A DNA stretch of 64,000 nucleotides from Pseudomonas viciae (GCF_004786035.1 NZ_CP035088.1:2206001-2270000); one strand, 5' to 3'. Positions 17,875 through 27,119 are shown, numbered from the stretch's first letter. Notes: a model not told the origin generated them from the letters alone. Made by a program: numbers and translations.

Positions 17875-17925
17875 ATTGCGATGGGGCTGGTTCGGCAGAC
17901 GATTGAAGCGTTGTGGTTGAACAAC

Positions 17926-18516
17926 TCATACACGGTTTTCGATCAGGCGATCAGAGCCACCTTCAGCGACGCGACGTTCCAGCAGACGATCAGCACCGCC
18001 TTCGGCAACACGGTTTTCGATCAGGCGATCAGAGCCACCTTCAGCAACACGACGTTCCAGCAGACGATCAGCACCGCCTTCGGCAACGCGGTTTTCGATC
18101 AGGCGATCAGAGCCACCTTCAGCAACACGACGTTCCAGCAGACGATCAGCACCGCCTTCGGCAACACGGTTTTCGATCAGGCGATCAGAGCCACCTTCAG
18201 CGACGCGGCGTTCCAGCAGACGATCAGCACCGCCTTCGGCAACACGGTTTTCGATCAGGCGATCAGAGCCACCTTCAGCGACGCGACGTTCCAGCAGACG
18301 ATCAGCACCGCCTTCGGCAACACGGTTTTCGATCAGGCGATCGGAACCACCTTCAGCGACGCGACGTTCCAGCAAGCGATCAGCACCGCCTTCGGCAACG
18401 CGATTTTCAATCAATCGATCAGAGCCGCCTTCGGCGACGACGGGTTGGGAGGAGGCGGCGAATACGTTGGCGGCCAGGACAGAGAAAGCGACGCTGAGGA
18501 TGATTTGGCGTTTCAT
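17926..18516 (-). CDS. Secreted protein made of thirteen 13-residue repeats, function unknown
   Basis: Read from ATG 18516 (MKRQIILSVAFSVLAANVFA, a signal peptide), the 196-residue product is almost entirely repeats. After ASSQP come 13 units alternating between VAEGGSDRLIENR (7 copies) and VAEGGADRLLERR (6 copies), ending RV-stop. The pattern of charged and small residues with spaced Leu/Ile suggests a repetitive helical or solenoid structure exported to the periplasm or outside. There are no cysteines in the mature part. At DNA level the repeats are nearly identical, so the number of copies probably varies between strains. I do not know a function. Confidence 0.82.
   Translation of the reverse strand: MKRQIILSVAFSVLAANVFAASSQPVVAEGGSDRLIENRVAEGGADRLLERRVAEGGSDRLIENRVAEGGADRLLERRVAEGGSDRLIENRVAEGGADRLLERRVAEGGSDRLIENRVAEGGADRLLERRVAEGGSDRLIENRVAEGGADRLLERRVAEGGSDRLIENRVAEGGADRLLERRVAEGGSDRLIENRV
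17932..18438. repeat. Tandem 78-bp repeat array within the secreted repeat gene
   Basis: The motif beginning (A/G)CGGTTTTCGATCAGGCGATC recurs at 17932, 18010, 18088, 18166, 18244 and 18322, exactly 78 bp apart, with a diverged copy at 18400. Each 78-bp unit is made of two 39-bp halves. Differences are a few bases per unit, which indicates recent expansion or homogenisation. Confidence 0.92.
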
Positions 18517-18710
18517 GATGGTGTGCTCCGGGGATGCTGTTGGTTTGTGTGGGGCCATTGTTGCGCCGGGGGATTATCAAGAGAACTTCATTGACGTGAT
18601 GGTGAACATCGACGGCAGTGATAGCTCGTTGGTCCGCTACCGGCCAGCTTGATGGAACACTGATGGGGCCGCGGGCTCTACCGGCTACCCCTTATGCTGG
18701 AGGCAAGTTC

Positions 18711-19340
18711 ATGTATCAGTTATTCGGCCACAGCCAATCCGGTTCTTCGGCGGTGGAGATTGCCCTGCGTCTATGTGACGTGGCTTATCGCCGGATCGAT
18801 GCCTATTCCACCGAAGACAGCGACGCGGCGAAAGAACTCGAGGCATTGAACCCTCAGAAGCAGGTTCCGACCCTGCAGTTGCCGGACGGCTCGGTGCTGA
18901 CCGAAGCCGCAGCGATCCTGATTCATCTCGGGCTGACCTATCCAGAGTCGAAGTTGCTGCCTGATGACCCCGCGCAGCGCGCACAAGCCATACGCGGCCT
19001 GGTCTATATCGCCGCCAATTGCTATACGCCCATCGGCATCATTGATTTTCCGGAACGCTGGCTGGCCGATGCGGACGAGGCAACCCGGCAGCAATTGGTC
19101 GCGGGCACCCGGCAACGGCTGTATCGCAACTGGGCGCTGTTTGCCGACCAGTTCCCGGCCCGACCTTTTCTCAGCGGTGCCGAGCCGGGTGCGCTGGATA
19201 TCCTGGCCGCCGTGATCTCCAAGTGGAGCGGCACGCGGGAGGCGCTGATAGGCGCCCGTCCTGAGTTCTACGGGCTATTGGAGCGCATTGACCACCATCC
19301 GCGCATCGCACCAGTGCTGTCGCTGCATTGGCCCGGGTGA
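18711..19340 (+). CDS. Glutathione S-transferase family protein
   Basis: From ATG 18711 (GGAG 8 bp upstream) the product is 209 residues. The N-terminal thioredoxin-like domain has MYQLFGHSQSGSSAVEIALRL, the cis-proline motif KQVPTLQLPDGSVLTEAAAILIHL and a helical C-terminal domain with ALDILAAVISKW. It lacks the NPNNKIP signature of the other GST at 13815, so it is a separate subclass. The substrate is unknown. It converges with the pqi operon. Confidence 0.87.
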   Translation: MYQLFGHSQSGSSAVEIALRLCDVAYRRIDAYSTEDSDAAKELEALNPQKQVPTLQLPDGSVLTEAAAILIHLGLTYPESKLLPDDPAQRAQAIRGLVYIAANCYTPIGIIDFPERWLADADEATRQQLVAGTRQRLYRNWALFADQFPARPFLSGAEPGALDILAAVISKWSGTREALIGARPEFYGLLERIDHHPRIAPVLSLHWPG

Positions 19341-19341
19341 G

Positions 19342-19878
19342 TCAAGGGCAGGCATTACGCGAAGCGGCTTGCTCAACCAGGCCGACAAATTGCCGGACAT
19401 TGTCCTGATGTGCCGTCACCAGCGCATCGATGCTGTCCGCCGCCGGAGTTTGCAGGCTGCTGCGGCAGGTGAGGGGAGGGGCTTCGTTGCCCAGGTTGCG
19501 CAGGCGCCATTGCACGTCCATGCGAGCATAACGGCCAGGGATGGAGTCGAAGCGTTGTACGTCGACCCGCAGCAACCGCTTCGGCGCACCGGGGTTGTTC
19601 AGTTGCTCCTCCAGGCTGCTGTGCAGTTCATCGGCCAGACTGGCGCCCCACCATTGCGTTTCCAGGATCGCCAGCCCGCTGTTGCCTTGGCGAATGACGA
19701 TCTGGGTGCGATCCACCTGGGGCGGAACGCTCACCTGTTCGATCTGGATGTCCACGCCAGAGCGCGACTGGCCGGCCGGTTGGGCCGGGCTCAGGGTGTG
19801 ATAGTGAATGGGATCGCTGCGGCAGGCGCCGAGCAGCAGTGCCACGGCAACCAGGGTGAGTTTCAGCGTCAGCGGCAT
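19342..19878 (-). CDS. pqiC: PqiC outer-membrane lipoprotein
   Basis: PqiC anchors the PqiB needle at the outer membrane. The preferred start is ATG 19878, with AGGAG 7 bp upstream, giving 178 residues and a compact lipoprotein signal (MPLTLKLTLVAVALLLGAC, Cys19). An alternative ATG at 19899 overlaps the pqiB stop as ATGA. The mature part (IHYHTLSPAQ..., SVPPQVDRTQIVIRQ, WWGASLADEL) matches the PqiC/YmbA (DUF330) family. It is the last gene of the operon. Confidence 0.9.
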   Translation of the reverse strand: MPLTLKLTLVAVALLLGACRSDPIHYHTLSPAQPAGQSRSGVDIQIEQVSVPPQVDRTQIVIRQGNSGLAILETQWWGASLADELHSSLEEQLNNPGAPKRLLRVDVQRFDSIPGRYARMDVQWRLRNLGNEAPPLTCRSSLQTPAADSIDALVTAHQDNVRQFVGLVEQAASRNACP

Positions 19879-19895
19879 GGGGCGGGCTCCTGTGG

Positions 19896-21554
19896 TCATT
19901 CTGTCACCGGCAAGGTGAGGTTCTGCGCCGGTGCGTCCTTGGGACGGCCGCGAAGCAGCGATTCGGGATGGCGGCTCAGGTAGTCGGACAGCTCGCGCAG
20001 CGAACGTGACATGCGTCCCAGGTCGTCCAGGGTCTGGGTCAGTTGTTCACGCTGCGGCGAGTCTTCGGCCAGGGTCGAGTTGGCCGATTGCAGGGTCTTG
20101 CTGACGTCCTGCAAGGTGTTTTGCACGCTTGGCAGCGTCTTGCTATTGAATTGGGCCAGGCCTTTGCGCAGTTCCACCAGATTGCCGTTCAGGTTGTTGG
20201 CAACGCTTTCCAGCGGCAGTTTGTTGATGCGCTCGACCATCGCTTGCAGTTGTTCCTGCAATTGTTGGAGGCTGCCCGGGATAGTCGGTATACGGACCGG
20301 CCGGGCGGCGGGGTCGAAGGCGACTTTTTCTGCCTTGGGGTAGAAATCCAGCGAAATGTACAACTGCCCGGTCAGCAGGTTGCCGCTGCGGGCCTGGGCA
20401 CGCAGTCCCCGATCGACGAAGCTGCCCATCAGGCGGGCGGAGGCCGCTTCGTCCTCCGGGTCGTGATTGAGCGCCTTGAGCAGTTTCTCATGGGCCTTGC
20501 CCAGGCGCTGTGGGTAGATCACCACACCGACGTTGACCGGAAAACTGCGCTGCTTCTCATCGAAATCCAGGTTGATGGCGACCACCTTGCCGACTTCCAC
20601 GCCAAGGAACTCGACCGGCGCGCCGACGCGCAATCCGCGCAGTGCCTGATCGAAACGTAAAGCCAGGTATTGCGCCTTGCCATCGGGTGGGGCGAGGGCG
20701 CTCTGCTGGTCGGCAAACAGCTCGAATGTCTTGTCCTCGCTGGCGGGGGTGTCATTGGGGCTGTACTCCGGCGCCCGGAACGCAATGCCGCCCAGCAGCA
20801 GCGCCGAAAGTGATTCGGTCTTCACCGCAAAACCGTTGGCACCGACGTTCACGTCCACACCGCTGACATTCCAGAACCGGGTGTTTTCGGTGACGTACAC
20901 ATCGTTGGGTGCGTTGACGAACACGTCGATGTTCACGCCTTTGCCCTCGGCGTCCAGCGCATAGGACACCACCTGGCCCACCGGGATCTTGCGCAGGTAC
21001 ACCGGCGAGCCGATGTCCAGCGAGCCGAGGTCCTGGGAATGCAAGGTGAAGCGCTTGCCCGGTTCGCCATAAGTAATGGGGGGCGGGTTCTCCAAGCCAG
21101 TAAAGGACTTGGCGCGCACTTTCGACTGACCGGCGTCGGCCCCGATGAAGTCCCCAGACAGCAAGGTGTCGATCCCCGAGATGCCGCCGGCCCCTATGCG
21201 CGGTCGCACGACCCAGAACACCGAGTCTTGGTGAGTGAAAGTGTCGGCCGTCTTGGCCAGCTTGACCGTGGCGGTGACGTTCTTCTGGTCGGCGCTCAGT
21301 TGCACGTCGGTGACTTGGCCGATGACCACGTTGCGATATTTCACCTGGGTCTTGTTGGCGGTCAGGCCCTGGCCGGTCTTGAAGGTGATGGTGATGGTCG
21401 GGCCTTCCTGCAGCCAGTTGTGGACCACCAGGGACAGCCCTACCAGCACCGCGATGATTGGCACGATCCAGACCAGCGACACCGTCCAGCGGCGGGTGGT
21501 GACATTGGCGCGACCCGGTGTGGGTTGCTGCCCGTCAGTGGCTTGCGACTTCAT
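19896..21554 (-). CDS. pqiB: PqiB, MCE-domain intermembrane transport protein
   Basis: The 552-residue protein has one N-terminal membrane helix (about 25-48, VSLVWIVPIIAVLVGLSLVVHNW) and three MCE/MlaD domains: about 50-140 (ITITFKTGQGLTANKTQVKYRNVVIGQV), 160-260 (KRFTLHSQDLGSLDIGSPVYLRKIPVGQV) and 285-400 (LALRFDQALRGLRVGAPVEFLGVEVGKV). A long C-terminal coiled-coil (about 430-530) would form the needle across the periplasm. Its start overlaps the end of the second pqiA gene by 20 bp. It probably moves lipids between membranes. Confidence 0.95.
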   Translation of the reverse strand: MKSQATDGQQPTPGRANVTTRRWTVSLVWIVPIIAVLVGLSLVVHNWLQEGPTITITFKTGQGLTANKTQVKYRNVVIGQVTDVQLSADQKNVTATVKLAKTADTFTHQDSVFWVVRPRIGAGGISGIDTLLSGDFIGADAGQSKVRAKSFTGLENPPPITYGEPGKRFTLHSQDLGSLDIGSPVYLRKIPVGQVVSYALDAEGKGVNIDVFVNAPNDVYVTENTRFWNVSGVDVNVGANGFAVKTESLSALLLGGIAFRAPEYSPNDTPASEDKTFELFADQQSALAPPDGKAQYLALRFDQALRGLRVGAPVEFLGVEVGKVVAINLDFDEKQRSFPVNVGVVIYPQRLGKAHEKLLKALNHDPEDEAASARLMGSFVDRGLRAQARSGNLLTGQLYISLDFYPKAEKVAFDPAARPVRIPTIPGSLQQLQEQLQAMVERINKLPLESVANNLNGNLVELRKGLAQFNSKTLPSVQNTLQDVSKTLQSANSTLAEDSPQREQLTQTLDDLGRMSRSLRELSDYLSRHPESLLRGRPKDAPAQNLTLPVTE

Positions 21555-22194
21555 CCATGACCTCCTCGGAAGGTTGGGTGTCCCAGATCAATCGGGGGTC
21601 GAAACTCATGGCCGAGAGCATGGTGAACAGCACCACGAGGCCGAAGAACAGGATGCCCGGCCGCGGTTCGATATCACTCAGGGCCTGGAACTTGACCAGC
21701 GCCGCCACCAGGGCGACCACCAGCACGTCGAGCATCGACCAGTAGCCGATGATTTCCACCAGCCGGTACAGCTTCGCCCGCTGGACCTGGGCCCAGATGC
21801 TGCGCCGTTGTACTGTGACCAGCAGCAAGGTCAGTACCACGAACTTGATGCCCGGCACTGCGATGCTGGCGATGAAAATGATCAGGGCGATGTCCCAGGC
21901 GCCGCTCTGCCAGAATTCGATGACGCCGCTGATGATGGTGCTGTCGGCACCGTCACCGAGCATCTGGGTGTTCATCACCGGAAGGAGATTGGCCGGGATA
22001 TAGAACACCAGCGCGGCGAGCATGTAGGCCCAGGTGCGTGTGATGGGGTTGGGTTTGCGTCGATGCAGGGCGGCGTCGCAGCGGGGGCATGTCTCGGGTT
22101 CGTCGGTCATGTCGCAAGCCAGGCCGCAGCTGTGGCACAGGCACAGGTTCAGATCGCGAGCCTCTGGCGGAGTGTTCTGCGGCTTGCCGTTCAC
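21535..22194 (-). CDS. pqiA: PqiA-type membrane protein, second half
   Basis: A GTG at 22194 overlaps the stop of the preceding gene (GTGA) and gives 219 residues: VNGKPQNTPPEARDLNLCLC. A four-cysteine zinc-ribbon-like head (CHSCGLACDMTDEPETCPRC) precedes four membrane helices containing AALVFYIPANLLPVMNT and GIKFVVLTLLLVTVQ. This is the C-terminal half of PqiA, which in E. coli is a single protein of two such halves. Here it is a separate gene, strongly coupled to its partner and to pqiB. Confidence 0.9.
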   Translation of the reverse strand: MNGKPQNTPPEARDLNLCLCHSCGLACDMTDEPETCPRCDAALHRRKPNPITRTWAYMLAALVFYIPANLLPVMNTQMLGDGADSTIISGVIEFWQSGAWDIALIIFIASIAVPGIKFVVLTLLLVTVQRRSIWAQVQRAKLYRLVEIIGYWSMLDVLVVALVAALVKFQALSDIEPRPGILFFGLVVLFTMLSAMSFDPRLIWDTQPSEEVMDEVASH

Positions 22195-22787
22195 AGGCTG
22201 TCCCACAGGTCGCGGACATCGCGCCCGGCAATGCGGATCATCAACAGGCTCAAGACCGCCAGGGCGAACAGGCCGATGCCCGGCAGCACGTCCAGCAACC
22301 CGGCGAGCTTGATCACCGCCACCAGCGCGCCCAGCAGGCACACCTCCAGCATGCTCCAGGGCCGCAGGGTTTCCAGGCTGCGCATGCACAGGTTGAACCC
22401 CGGCGCCCGCTGGTTGGCGTAGGCGTAGGCCAGTACCCAGATCAGGAGCGTCAGTTGAAAGGCTGGGGCAATGATGATCGCCACCGCCGCGACCAGGGCG
22501 ATGAAGGTAATCGGCCCCAGGCTCAGCGCGACGATGGAGTCCCACAGCGTGGCGCTGTTGCTCAGGCCCTGAAGGCGAATGCTCATCACCGGATAGACGT
22601 TGGCGAACGCCCAGAGCACCGCTGCGGTAACGCTCAGGGCCAGGCGCTGCTCGATGCTCAGGCCGTTGTAACGCTGGATCACCGCGTGGCAGCGCACGCA
22701 CGAGGCTTTCTGGTGCGGGGCCAGCACAACCGGCTCGTACACCGCATCGCAATGCTCACAAATGATCAGTCGGTCGGTGGTGGCCAT
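22191..22787 (-). CDS. pqiA: PqiA-type membrane protein, first half
   Basis: From ATG 22787 the product is 198 residues: MATTDRLIICEHCDAVYEPV with CxxC...CVRC zinc-ribbon-like cysteines, then four membrane helices (ALSVTAAVLWAFANVYPVMSIRLQG, ITFIALVAAVAIIIAPAFQLTLLIWVLAY and others). It is paralogous to the downstream half and overlaps it by 4 bp. It heads the operon pqiA-pqiA-pqiB-pqiC. The inner-membrane pair probably supplies substrate to PqiB. Confidence 0.9.
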   Translation of the reverse strand: MATTDRLIICEHCDAVYEPVVLAPHQKASCVRCHAVIQRYNGLSIEQRLALSVTAAVLWAFANVYPVMSIRLQGLSNSATLWDSIVALSLGPITFIALVAAVAIIIAPAFQLTLLIWVLAYAYANQRAPGFNLCMRSLETLRPWSMLEVCLLGALVAVIKLAGLLDVLPGIGLFALAVLSLLMIRIAGRDVRDLWDSL

Positions 22788-22851
22788 CGGGATGCTCGCA
22801 GGAACAACCCCTTCAATATAGAAGTACGTTGAGAATGAGCAACCCGACCGG

Positions 22852-22890
22852 CTGGCCATGTGAAAACTCGCTGGGTTTTCACGTGGCCAG
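22852..22890. promoter_or_regulatory. Strong 39-bp hairpin between CBS gene and pqi operon
   Basis: The arms CTGGCCATGTGAAAAC and GTTTTCACGTGGCCAG pair at 15 of 16 positions around a 7-bp loop. No T tract follows. It sits between two same-strand genes and could terminate the CBS transcript or protect its 3' end. Confidence 0.6.
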
Positions 22891-22898
22891 CAGAACGA

Positions 22899-23339
22899 TC
22901 ATTCGCCGCGAATGTACTGCTCCAGTTGCCGGATCAGGTCCGCCTGCTCGGCAATCGCTTCCTTGACCAGGTCACCAATGGACAGCAGGCCGACGAGCTT
23001 GCCGTCCTCGACCACCGGCAAATGCCGCAGGTGCTTTTCAGTCATGATGCTCAGGCAGGTTTCGACATTCTGGTGCGGGTCTATGGTGATGACCGGGGAG
23101 ACCATGATGTCGCTCACTTTCGTGCCCACCGACGAGCGGCCGTGCAAGACCATTTTGCGCGCATAGTCACGCTCACTGATGATCCCCAGCACTTCATCGT
23201 TTTTCACCACCAGCAAGGCGCCGACGTTTTTCTCGGCCATGCGCATCAGGGCCTGCAATACCATGTCGTCCGGTGAAATGGTGTGCACTTGCTGGTTTTT
23301 CTCATCTTTTATCCGGAGCAACTGCGCGACGGTTTTCAT
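22899..23339 (-). CDS. Two-CBS-domain protein
   Basis: The 146-residue cytoplasmic protein contains two CBS domains: about 10-65 (VHTISPDDMVLQALMRMAEKNVGALLVVKNDEVLGIISERDYARKM) and 78-135 (VSPVITIDPHQNVETCLSIMTEKHLRHLPVVEDGKLVGLLSIGDLV). Such stand-alone pairs bind adenine nucleotides and act as energy or redox sensors. A GAGG site lies 8 bp before the ATG. The partner protein is unknown. Confidence 0.93.
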   Translation of the reverse strand: MKTVAQLLRIKDEKNQQVHTISPDDMVLQALMRMAEKNVGALLVVKNDEVLGIISERDYARKMVLHGRSSVGTKVSDIMVSPVITIDPHQNVETCLSIMTEKHLRHLPVVEDGKLVGLLSIGDLVKEAIAEQADLIRQLEQYIRGE

Positions 23340-23476
23340 GGAGAAGCCTCAGGTGTTGTTTTTGCGGGTGCTTAAAGAATCGTAGACCCAATGGCGTAGA
23401 GCAAGCGGTAAAGCGGCGGCCAGTCGTCCAAAAGCGTCATTGCCAGTTAAATTAACGCCGATGCAAGGCTATTCCC

Positions 23477-23523
23477 CCTGTGGCGAGGGAGCTCATGAGC
23501 AGGTGAAGTCCCCTCGCCACAGG
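23477..23523. repeat. REP-type imperfect palindrome
   Basis: CCTGTGGCGAGGGAG...CCCCTCGCCACAGG forms a 47-bp inverted structure of the GTGGCGAGGGAG family just upstream of polB. Confidence 0.7.
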
Positions 23524-23559
23524 TAGAATCACCGCTCACGCAAAATTGAGGTTGCAGCG

Positions 23560-25923
23560 GTGGATTTACAGCAGGGCTTCGTCCTGACCCGGCATTGGCG
23601 CGACACCCCGGCCGGCACCGAAGTCGAGTTCTGGCTGGCGACCGACGCCGGCCCCCGACATGTGCGCCTGCCGGTGCAGCCGTCGGTGGCGTTTGTGCCA
23701 CAGATTCAGCGTGGCCAACTCGAAGCCCTGCTGCAAGGGGAGAAGGACGTAGAGCTTCGCCCCCTGGACCTGCTGGATTTCGAACATCGCCCGGTGTTGG
23801 GGCTGTATTGCCAGCAACACGCCCAGTTGATGCGCCTGGACACCACCCTGCGCCGTGCCGGCGTGGAGGTGTTCGAGGCTGACATCCGGCCCCCGGAACG
23901 CTACTTGATGGAGCGTTTCATCACCGCCCCGGTCTGGTTTGACGGCACACCGACGGCTGACGGCCTGTTGCTCAACGCCCAGATGAAACCGGCGCCCGAA
24001 TACCGGCCACCGTTGCGCCTGGTGTCCCTGGACATCGAAACCACCGCCCAGGGCGATTTGTATTCCATTGCCCTTGAGGGCTGCGGCGAGCGTCAGGTCT
24101 ACATGCTCGGCCCGCCCAATGGCGACGCCAGCGGTGTGGATTTTCAGCTCGAGTACTGCGACTCGCGCACGGTACTGCTGAAAAAACTCAACGACTGGTT
24201 CGCCCGTTTCGACCCCGATGGGATCATCGGCTGGAACCTGGTGCAATTCGATCTGCGCGTGTTGCACGAGCATGCCCGGCGCCTGGCCGTGCCGTTACGC
24301 CTGGGGCGTGGTGGGGAAGAGATGCAATGGCGCGAGCACGGCGCGCGCAAGAACCACTTTTTTGCCTCGGCGGCCGGCCGGCTGATCATCGACGGTATCG
24401 AGTCCTTGCGTTCAGCGACCTGGAGTTTTCCGTCATTCAGCCTGGAAAACGTCGCCCAGACGCTGCTGGGGGAGGGCAAGTCCATCGATAACCCGTACCA
24501 GCGCATGGACGAGATCAATCGCATGTTCGCCGAGGACAAACCGGCCCTGGCCCGCTACAACCTCAAGGACTGCGAGCTAGTGACGCGGATCTTCGTCAAG
24601 ACCGAGTTGCTCAAGTTCCTGCTGGAACGGGCCAGCGTCACCGGCCTGCCGGCGGACCGCAGCGGCGGTTCGGTGGCGGCTTTCACGCACCTGTATATGC
24701 CGCTGATGCACCGCCAGGGTTTCGTCGCGCCGAACCTTGGTCAGCGCCCGCCCGAGGCCAGCCCGGGTGGCTTTGTCATGGATTCCCAGCCAGGACTCTA
24801 CGAGTCGGTGCTGGTGCTGGACTACAAGAGCCTGTATCCGTCGATCATCCGCACCTTCCTCATCGATCCGGTGGGTTTGATCGAAGGCCTGCGTCATCCC
24901 GACGACCAGGCGTCGGTGCCAGGCTTTCGCGGTGCGCGGTTTTCCCGTACCCGGCATTGCCTGCCGGCCATCGTGGCGCGGATTGCCGAAGGCCGGGAAA
25001 CCGCCAAGCGCGAACATAACGCACCGCTGTCCCAGGCGTTGAAAATCATCATGAACGCCTTTTATGGCGTGCTCGGTTCCAGTGGGTGCCGCTTCTTCGA
25101 TACACGGTTGGCCTCGTCCATCACCCTGCGTGGCCACCAGATCATGCAGCGCACCCGGCAATTGATCGAGGCCAAGGGGCATGTGGTGATTTATGGGGAT
25201 ACCGACTCCACGTTCGTCTGGTTGCGCCGGCCCCATGGCCAGGAGGAGGCGGCCAGCATCGGTCGCGAGCTGGTGACGCACGTCAACCAGTGGTGGCTCG
25301 AGCACGTGCGTGACGAATTCGGCCTGGAGAGCGCGCTGGAGTTGCAGTTCGAAACCCACTTCAAGCGTTTTTTGATGCCAACTATTCGTGGCGCCGAGGA
25401 AGGCAGCAAAAAACGCTACGCCGGACTGGTGACCCGCGCCGACGGCAGCGACGAGATCGTCTACAAGGGCCTGGAGACCGTACGCACCGACTGGTCGCCC
25501 CTGGCTCGGCAATTCCAGCAGGAGCTGTACGGGCGGATCTTCCACCGCAAGCCTTATCAGGATTACGTACGCGATTACGTGCAGCAGACCCTGGCCGGTG
25601 CGTTTGATGAACGGCTGGTCTACCGCAAGCGCCTGCGTCGGCCACTGGAGGACTACGAACGTAACGTGCCGCCCCATGTGCGCGCCGCGCGCCTGGCCGA
25701 CGAGTTCAACCAACGCCAGGGGCGTCCGCGGCAGTACCAGAATGGCGGCTGGATCAGCTACGTCATCACCGTCGCCGGCCCTGAACCGCTGGAAATCCGT
25801 AGCGCCCCGATTGATTACGACCACTACGTGACCAAGCAGCTACAACCGGTGGCGGATGCGATTCTGCCGTTTGTGGACGATGATTTCTCGACGTTGGTGG
25901 GGGGGCAGATGGGGTTGTTCTGA
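23560..25923 (+). CDS. polB: DNA polymerase II
   Basis: This family B polymerase (787 residues, E. coli PolB is 783) serves in repair and replication restart. The start is GTG at 23560 with GAGG 9 bp upstream. The 3'-5' exonuclease motif is SLDIETT (Asp158, Glu160). Polymerase motif A is [10 protein letters not shown] (Asp421) and motif C is YGDTDST (Asp547, Asp549). The middle motif [19 protein letters not shown] is present. All catalytic residues are intact. I see no LexA box directly upstream, although E. coli polB is SOS controlled. Confidence 0.97.
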   Translation: MDLQQGFVLTRHWRDTPAGTEVEFWLATDAGPRHVRLPVQPSVAFVPQIQRGQLEALLQGEKDVELRPLDLLDFEHRPVLGLYCQQHAQLMRLDTTLRRAGVEVFEADIRPPERYLMERFITAPVWFDGTPTADGLLLNAQMKPAPEYRPPLRLVSLDIETTAQGDLYSIALEGCGERQVYMLGPPNGDASGVDFQLEYCDSRTVLLKKLNDWFARFDPDGIIGWNLVQFDLRVLHEHARRLAVPLRLGRGGEEMQWREHGARKNHFFASAAGRLIIDGIESLRSATWSFPSFSLENVAQTLLGEGKSIDNPYQRMDEINRMFAEDKPALARYNLKDCELVTRIFVKTELLKFLLERASVTGLPADRSGGSVAAFTHLYMPLMHRQGFVAPNLGQRPPEASPGGFVMDSQPGLYESVLVLDYKSLYPSIIRTFLIDPVGLIEGLRHPDDQASVPGFRGARFSRTRHCLPAIVARIAEGRETAKREHNAPLSQALKIIMNAFYGVLGSSGCRFFDTRLASSITLRGHQIMQRTRQLIEAKGHVVIYGDTDSTFVWLRRPHGQEEAASIGRELVTHVNQWWLEHVRDEFGLESALELQFETHFKRFLMPTIRGAEEGSKKRYAGLVTRADGSDEIVYKGLETVRTDWSPLARQFQQELYGRIFHRKPYQDYVRDYVQQTLAGAFDERLVYRKRLRRPLEDYERNVPPHVRAARLADEFNQRQGRPRQYQNGGWISYVITVAGPEPLEIRSAPIDYDHYVTKQLQPVADAILPFVDDDFSTLVGGQMGLF

Positions 25924-25955
25924 CGGGATGCGGCATTATTGGTTGGCTGGATGCC

Positions 25956-26112
25956 TTTGTGGCGAGGGAGCTTGCTCCCGCTGGGCTCTGTAGGCGCTGG
26001 CGAAGCCTGCGATCTTTTGATCTTTCGCTTGAGATTCAAGTGTCATGGGAAAGAAAGATCGCAGCCTCGTTGCACTCGATAGCTCCTACGGGAGCAAGCT
26101 CCCTCGCCACAA
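25956..26112. repeat. Nested double REP structure
   Basis: Outer arms TTTGTGGCGAGGGAGCTTGC (left) and GGGAGCAAGCTCCCTCGCCA (right) belong to the GTGGCGAGGGAGC family. Inside them, 25990-26089, lies a different inverted element (GTAGGCGCTGGCGAAGCCTG ... GCTCCTAC) that also occurs alone at 27006-27104. Confidence 0.8.
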
Positions 26113-26134
26113 AAAAGCCCACTGCTCGTGAGAA

Positions 26135-26956
26135 CTAGACCATCGCCAGCCGCTGCTTGCCCCGAGGCTGCGGAAACATCAGGTCCAACGCCGCCAGATC
26201 CTGTGGTTCAAGCGTCAGGTTCGCCGCTTCGGCATTCAAGCGCACATGTTCAGGCTGCACGGCCTTGGGAATCGCAATGACGTTGTCCTGGCGCAACAGC
26301 CAGGCCAGGGCGATTTGCGCCGGCGTCGCGCCGTGGCGTTCGGCGATCTGCCCCAGGGTATGGTCCTTGAGCAGATGTCCGCCCTGGCCGACCGGGCAGT
26401 ACGCCATGACCGGCATGGGTTGTTTTTGGCTCCAGGGCAGCAGGTCGAATTCGATGCCGCGCTCTTGCAGGTTGTACAGTACCTGATTGGTCGCGCAGGC
26501 CGGCGAGGCCAGTTCTTCAAGGTCCGCCACGTCGAAGTTCGACACGCCCCAACGGCCGATCTTGCCTTCTTCGCGCAGACGCTCGAAAGCTTCGACGGTT
26601 TCCTCCAGCGGGTACTGCCCGCGCCAGTGCAGCAGGTAAAGGTCGATGTAGTCGGTGTCGAGCCGGCGCAAACTGCGTTCGCACGCCAGGGGAATGCCTT
26701 TGCGACTGGCGTTGTGAGGGTAGACCTTGCTCACCAGGAAAACCTGATCCCGCAGGCCGGTGATTGCTTCGCCAACGACGGTCTCGGCACCCCCCTCGGC
26801 ATACATTTCCGCCGTGTCGATCAGGGTCATGCCCAGCTCGATGCCCAAGCGCAGGGCTGCGACTTCTTTCTTGTGATGGGACGGTTCTTCCCCCATGCGC
26901 CAGGTGCCTTGGCCAATCACCGGTACGGACACGCCGGCCAATTCCAGAGTCCTCAT
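26135..26956 (-). CDS. Aldo/keto reductase
   Basis: The 273-residue NADPH-dependent oxidoreductase has the full catalytic tetrad: Asp47 and Tyr52 (IDTAEMY), Lys77 (VSKVYP) and His110 (YLLHWRG). The cofactor site near the C-terminus, VIAIPKAVQPEHVRLNAEA, is present. It resembles the E. coli YeaE type. The physiological carbonyl substrate is unknown. It sits between two repeat structures and is probably transcribed alone. Confidence 0.92.
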   Translation of the reverse strand: MRTLELAGVSVPVIGQGTWRMGEEPSHHKKEVAALRLGIELGMTLIDTAEMYAEGGAETVVGEAITGLRDQVFLVSKVYPHNASRKGIPLACERSLRRLDTDYIDLYLLHWRGQYPLEETVEAFERLREEGKIGRWGVSNFDVADLEELASPACATNQVLYNLQERGIEFDLLPWSQKQPMPVMAYCPVGQGGHLLKDHTLGQIAERHGATPAQIALAWLLRQDNVIAIPKAVQPEHVRLNAEAANLTLEPQDLAALDLMFPQPRGKQRLAMV

Positions 26957-27005
26957 GTCTACCTCCTGTCATGCTGATCGATAATCCAATGGACAGCAGG
27001 ATAGT

Positions 27006-27104
27006 CGTAGGCGCTGGCGAAGCCTGCGATCTTTTGATCTTTCGCTCCAGGCTCAATGGTCTGGGGAGAGATCGCAGCCTCGCTTCGCTCGACAGCACCT
27101 ACGG
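27006..27104. repeat. Second REPIN-like inverted repeat family
   Basis: GTAGGCGCTGGCGAAGCCTG at the left and CGCAGCCTCGCTTCGCTCGA...CACCTAC at the right form an imperfect inverted pair of about 99 bp. A closely similar copy is nested at 25990-26089. Confidence 0.8.
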
Positions 27105-27119
27105 GTGTTGCGTTGGGTT

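Noticed and set aside
17932..18438. Possible CRISPR array
   Set aside because: The repeats are contiguous coding units without variable spacers, and no cas genes are nearby.
17881..18594. Long plus-strand open frames across the tandem repeat array
   Set aside because: The 39-bp unit is a multiple of three and stop-free in several frames, so open frames arise automatically. Only the minus-strand frame has a signal peptide and a ribosome-binding context.
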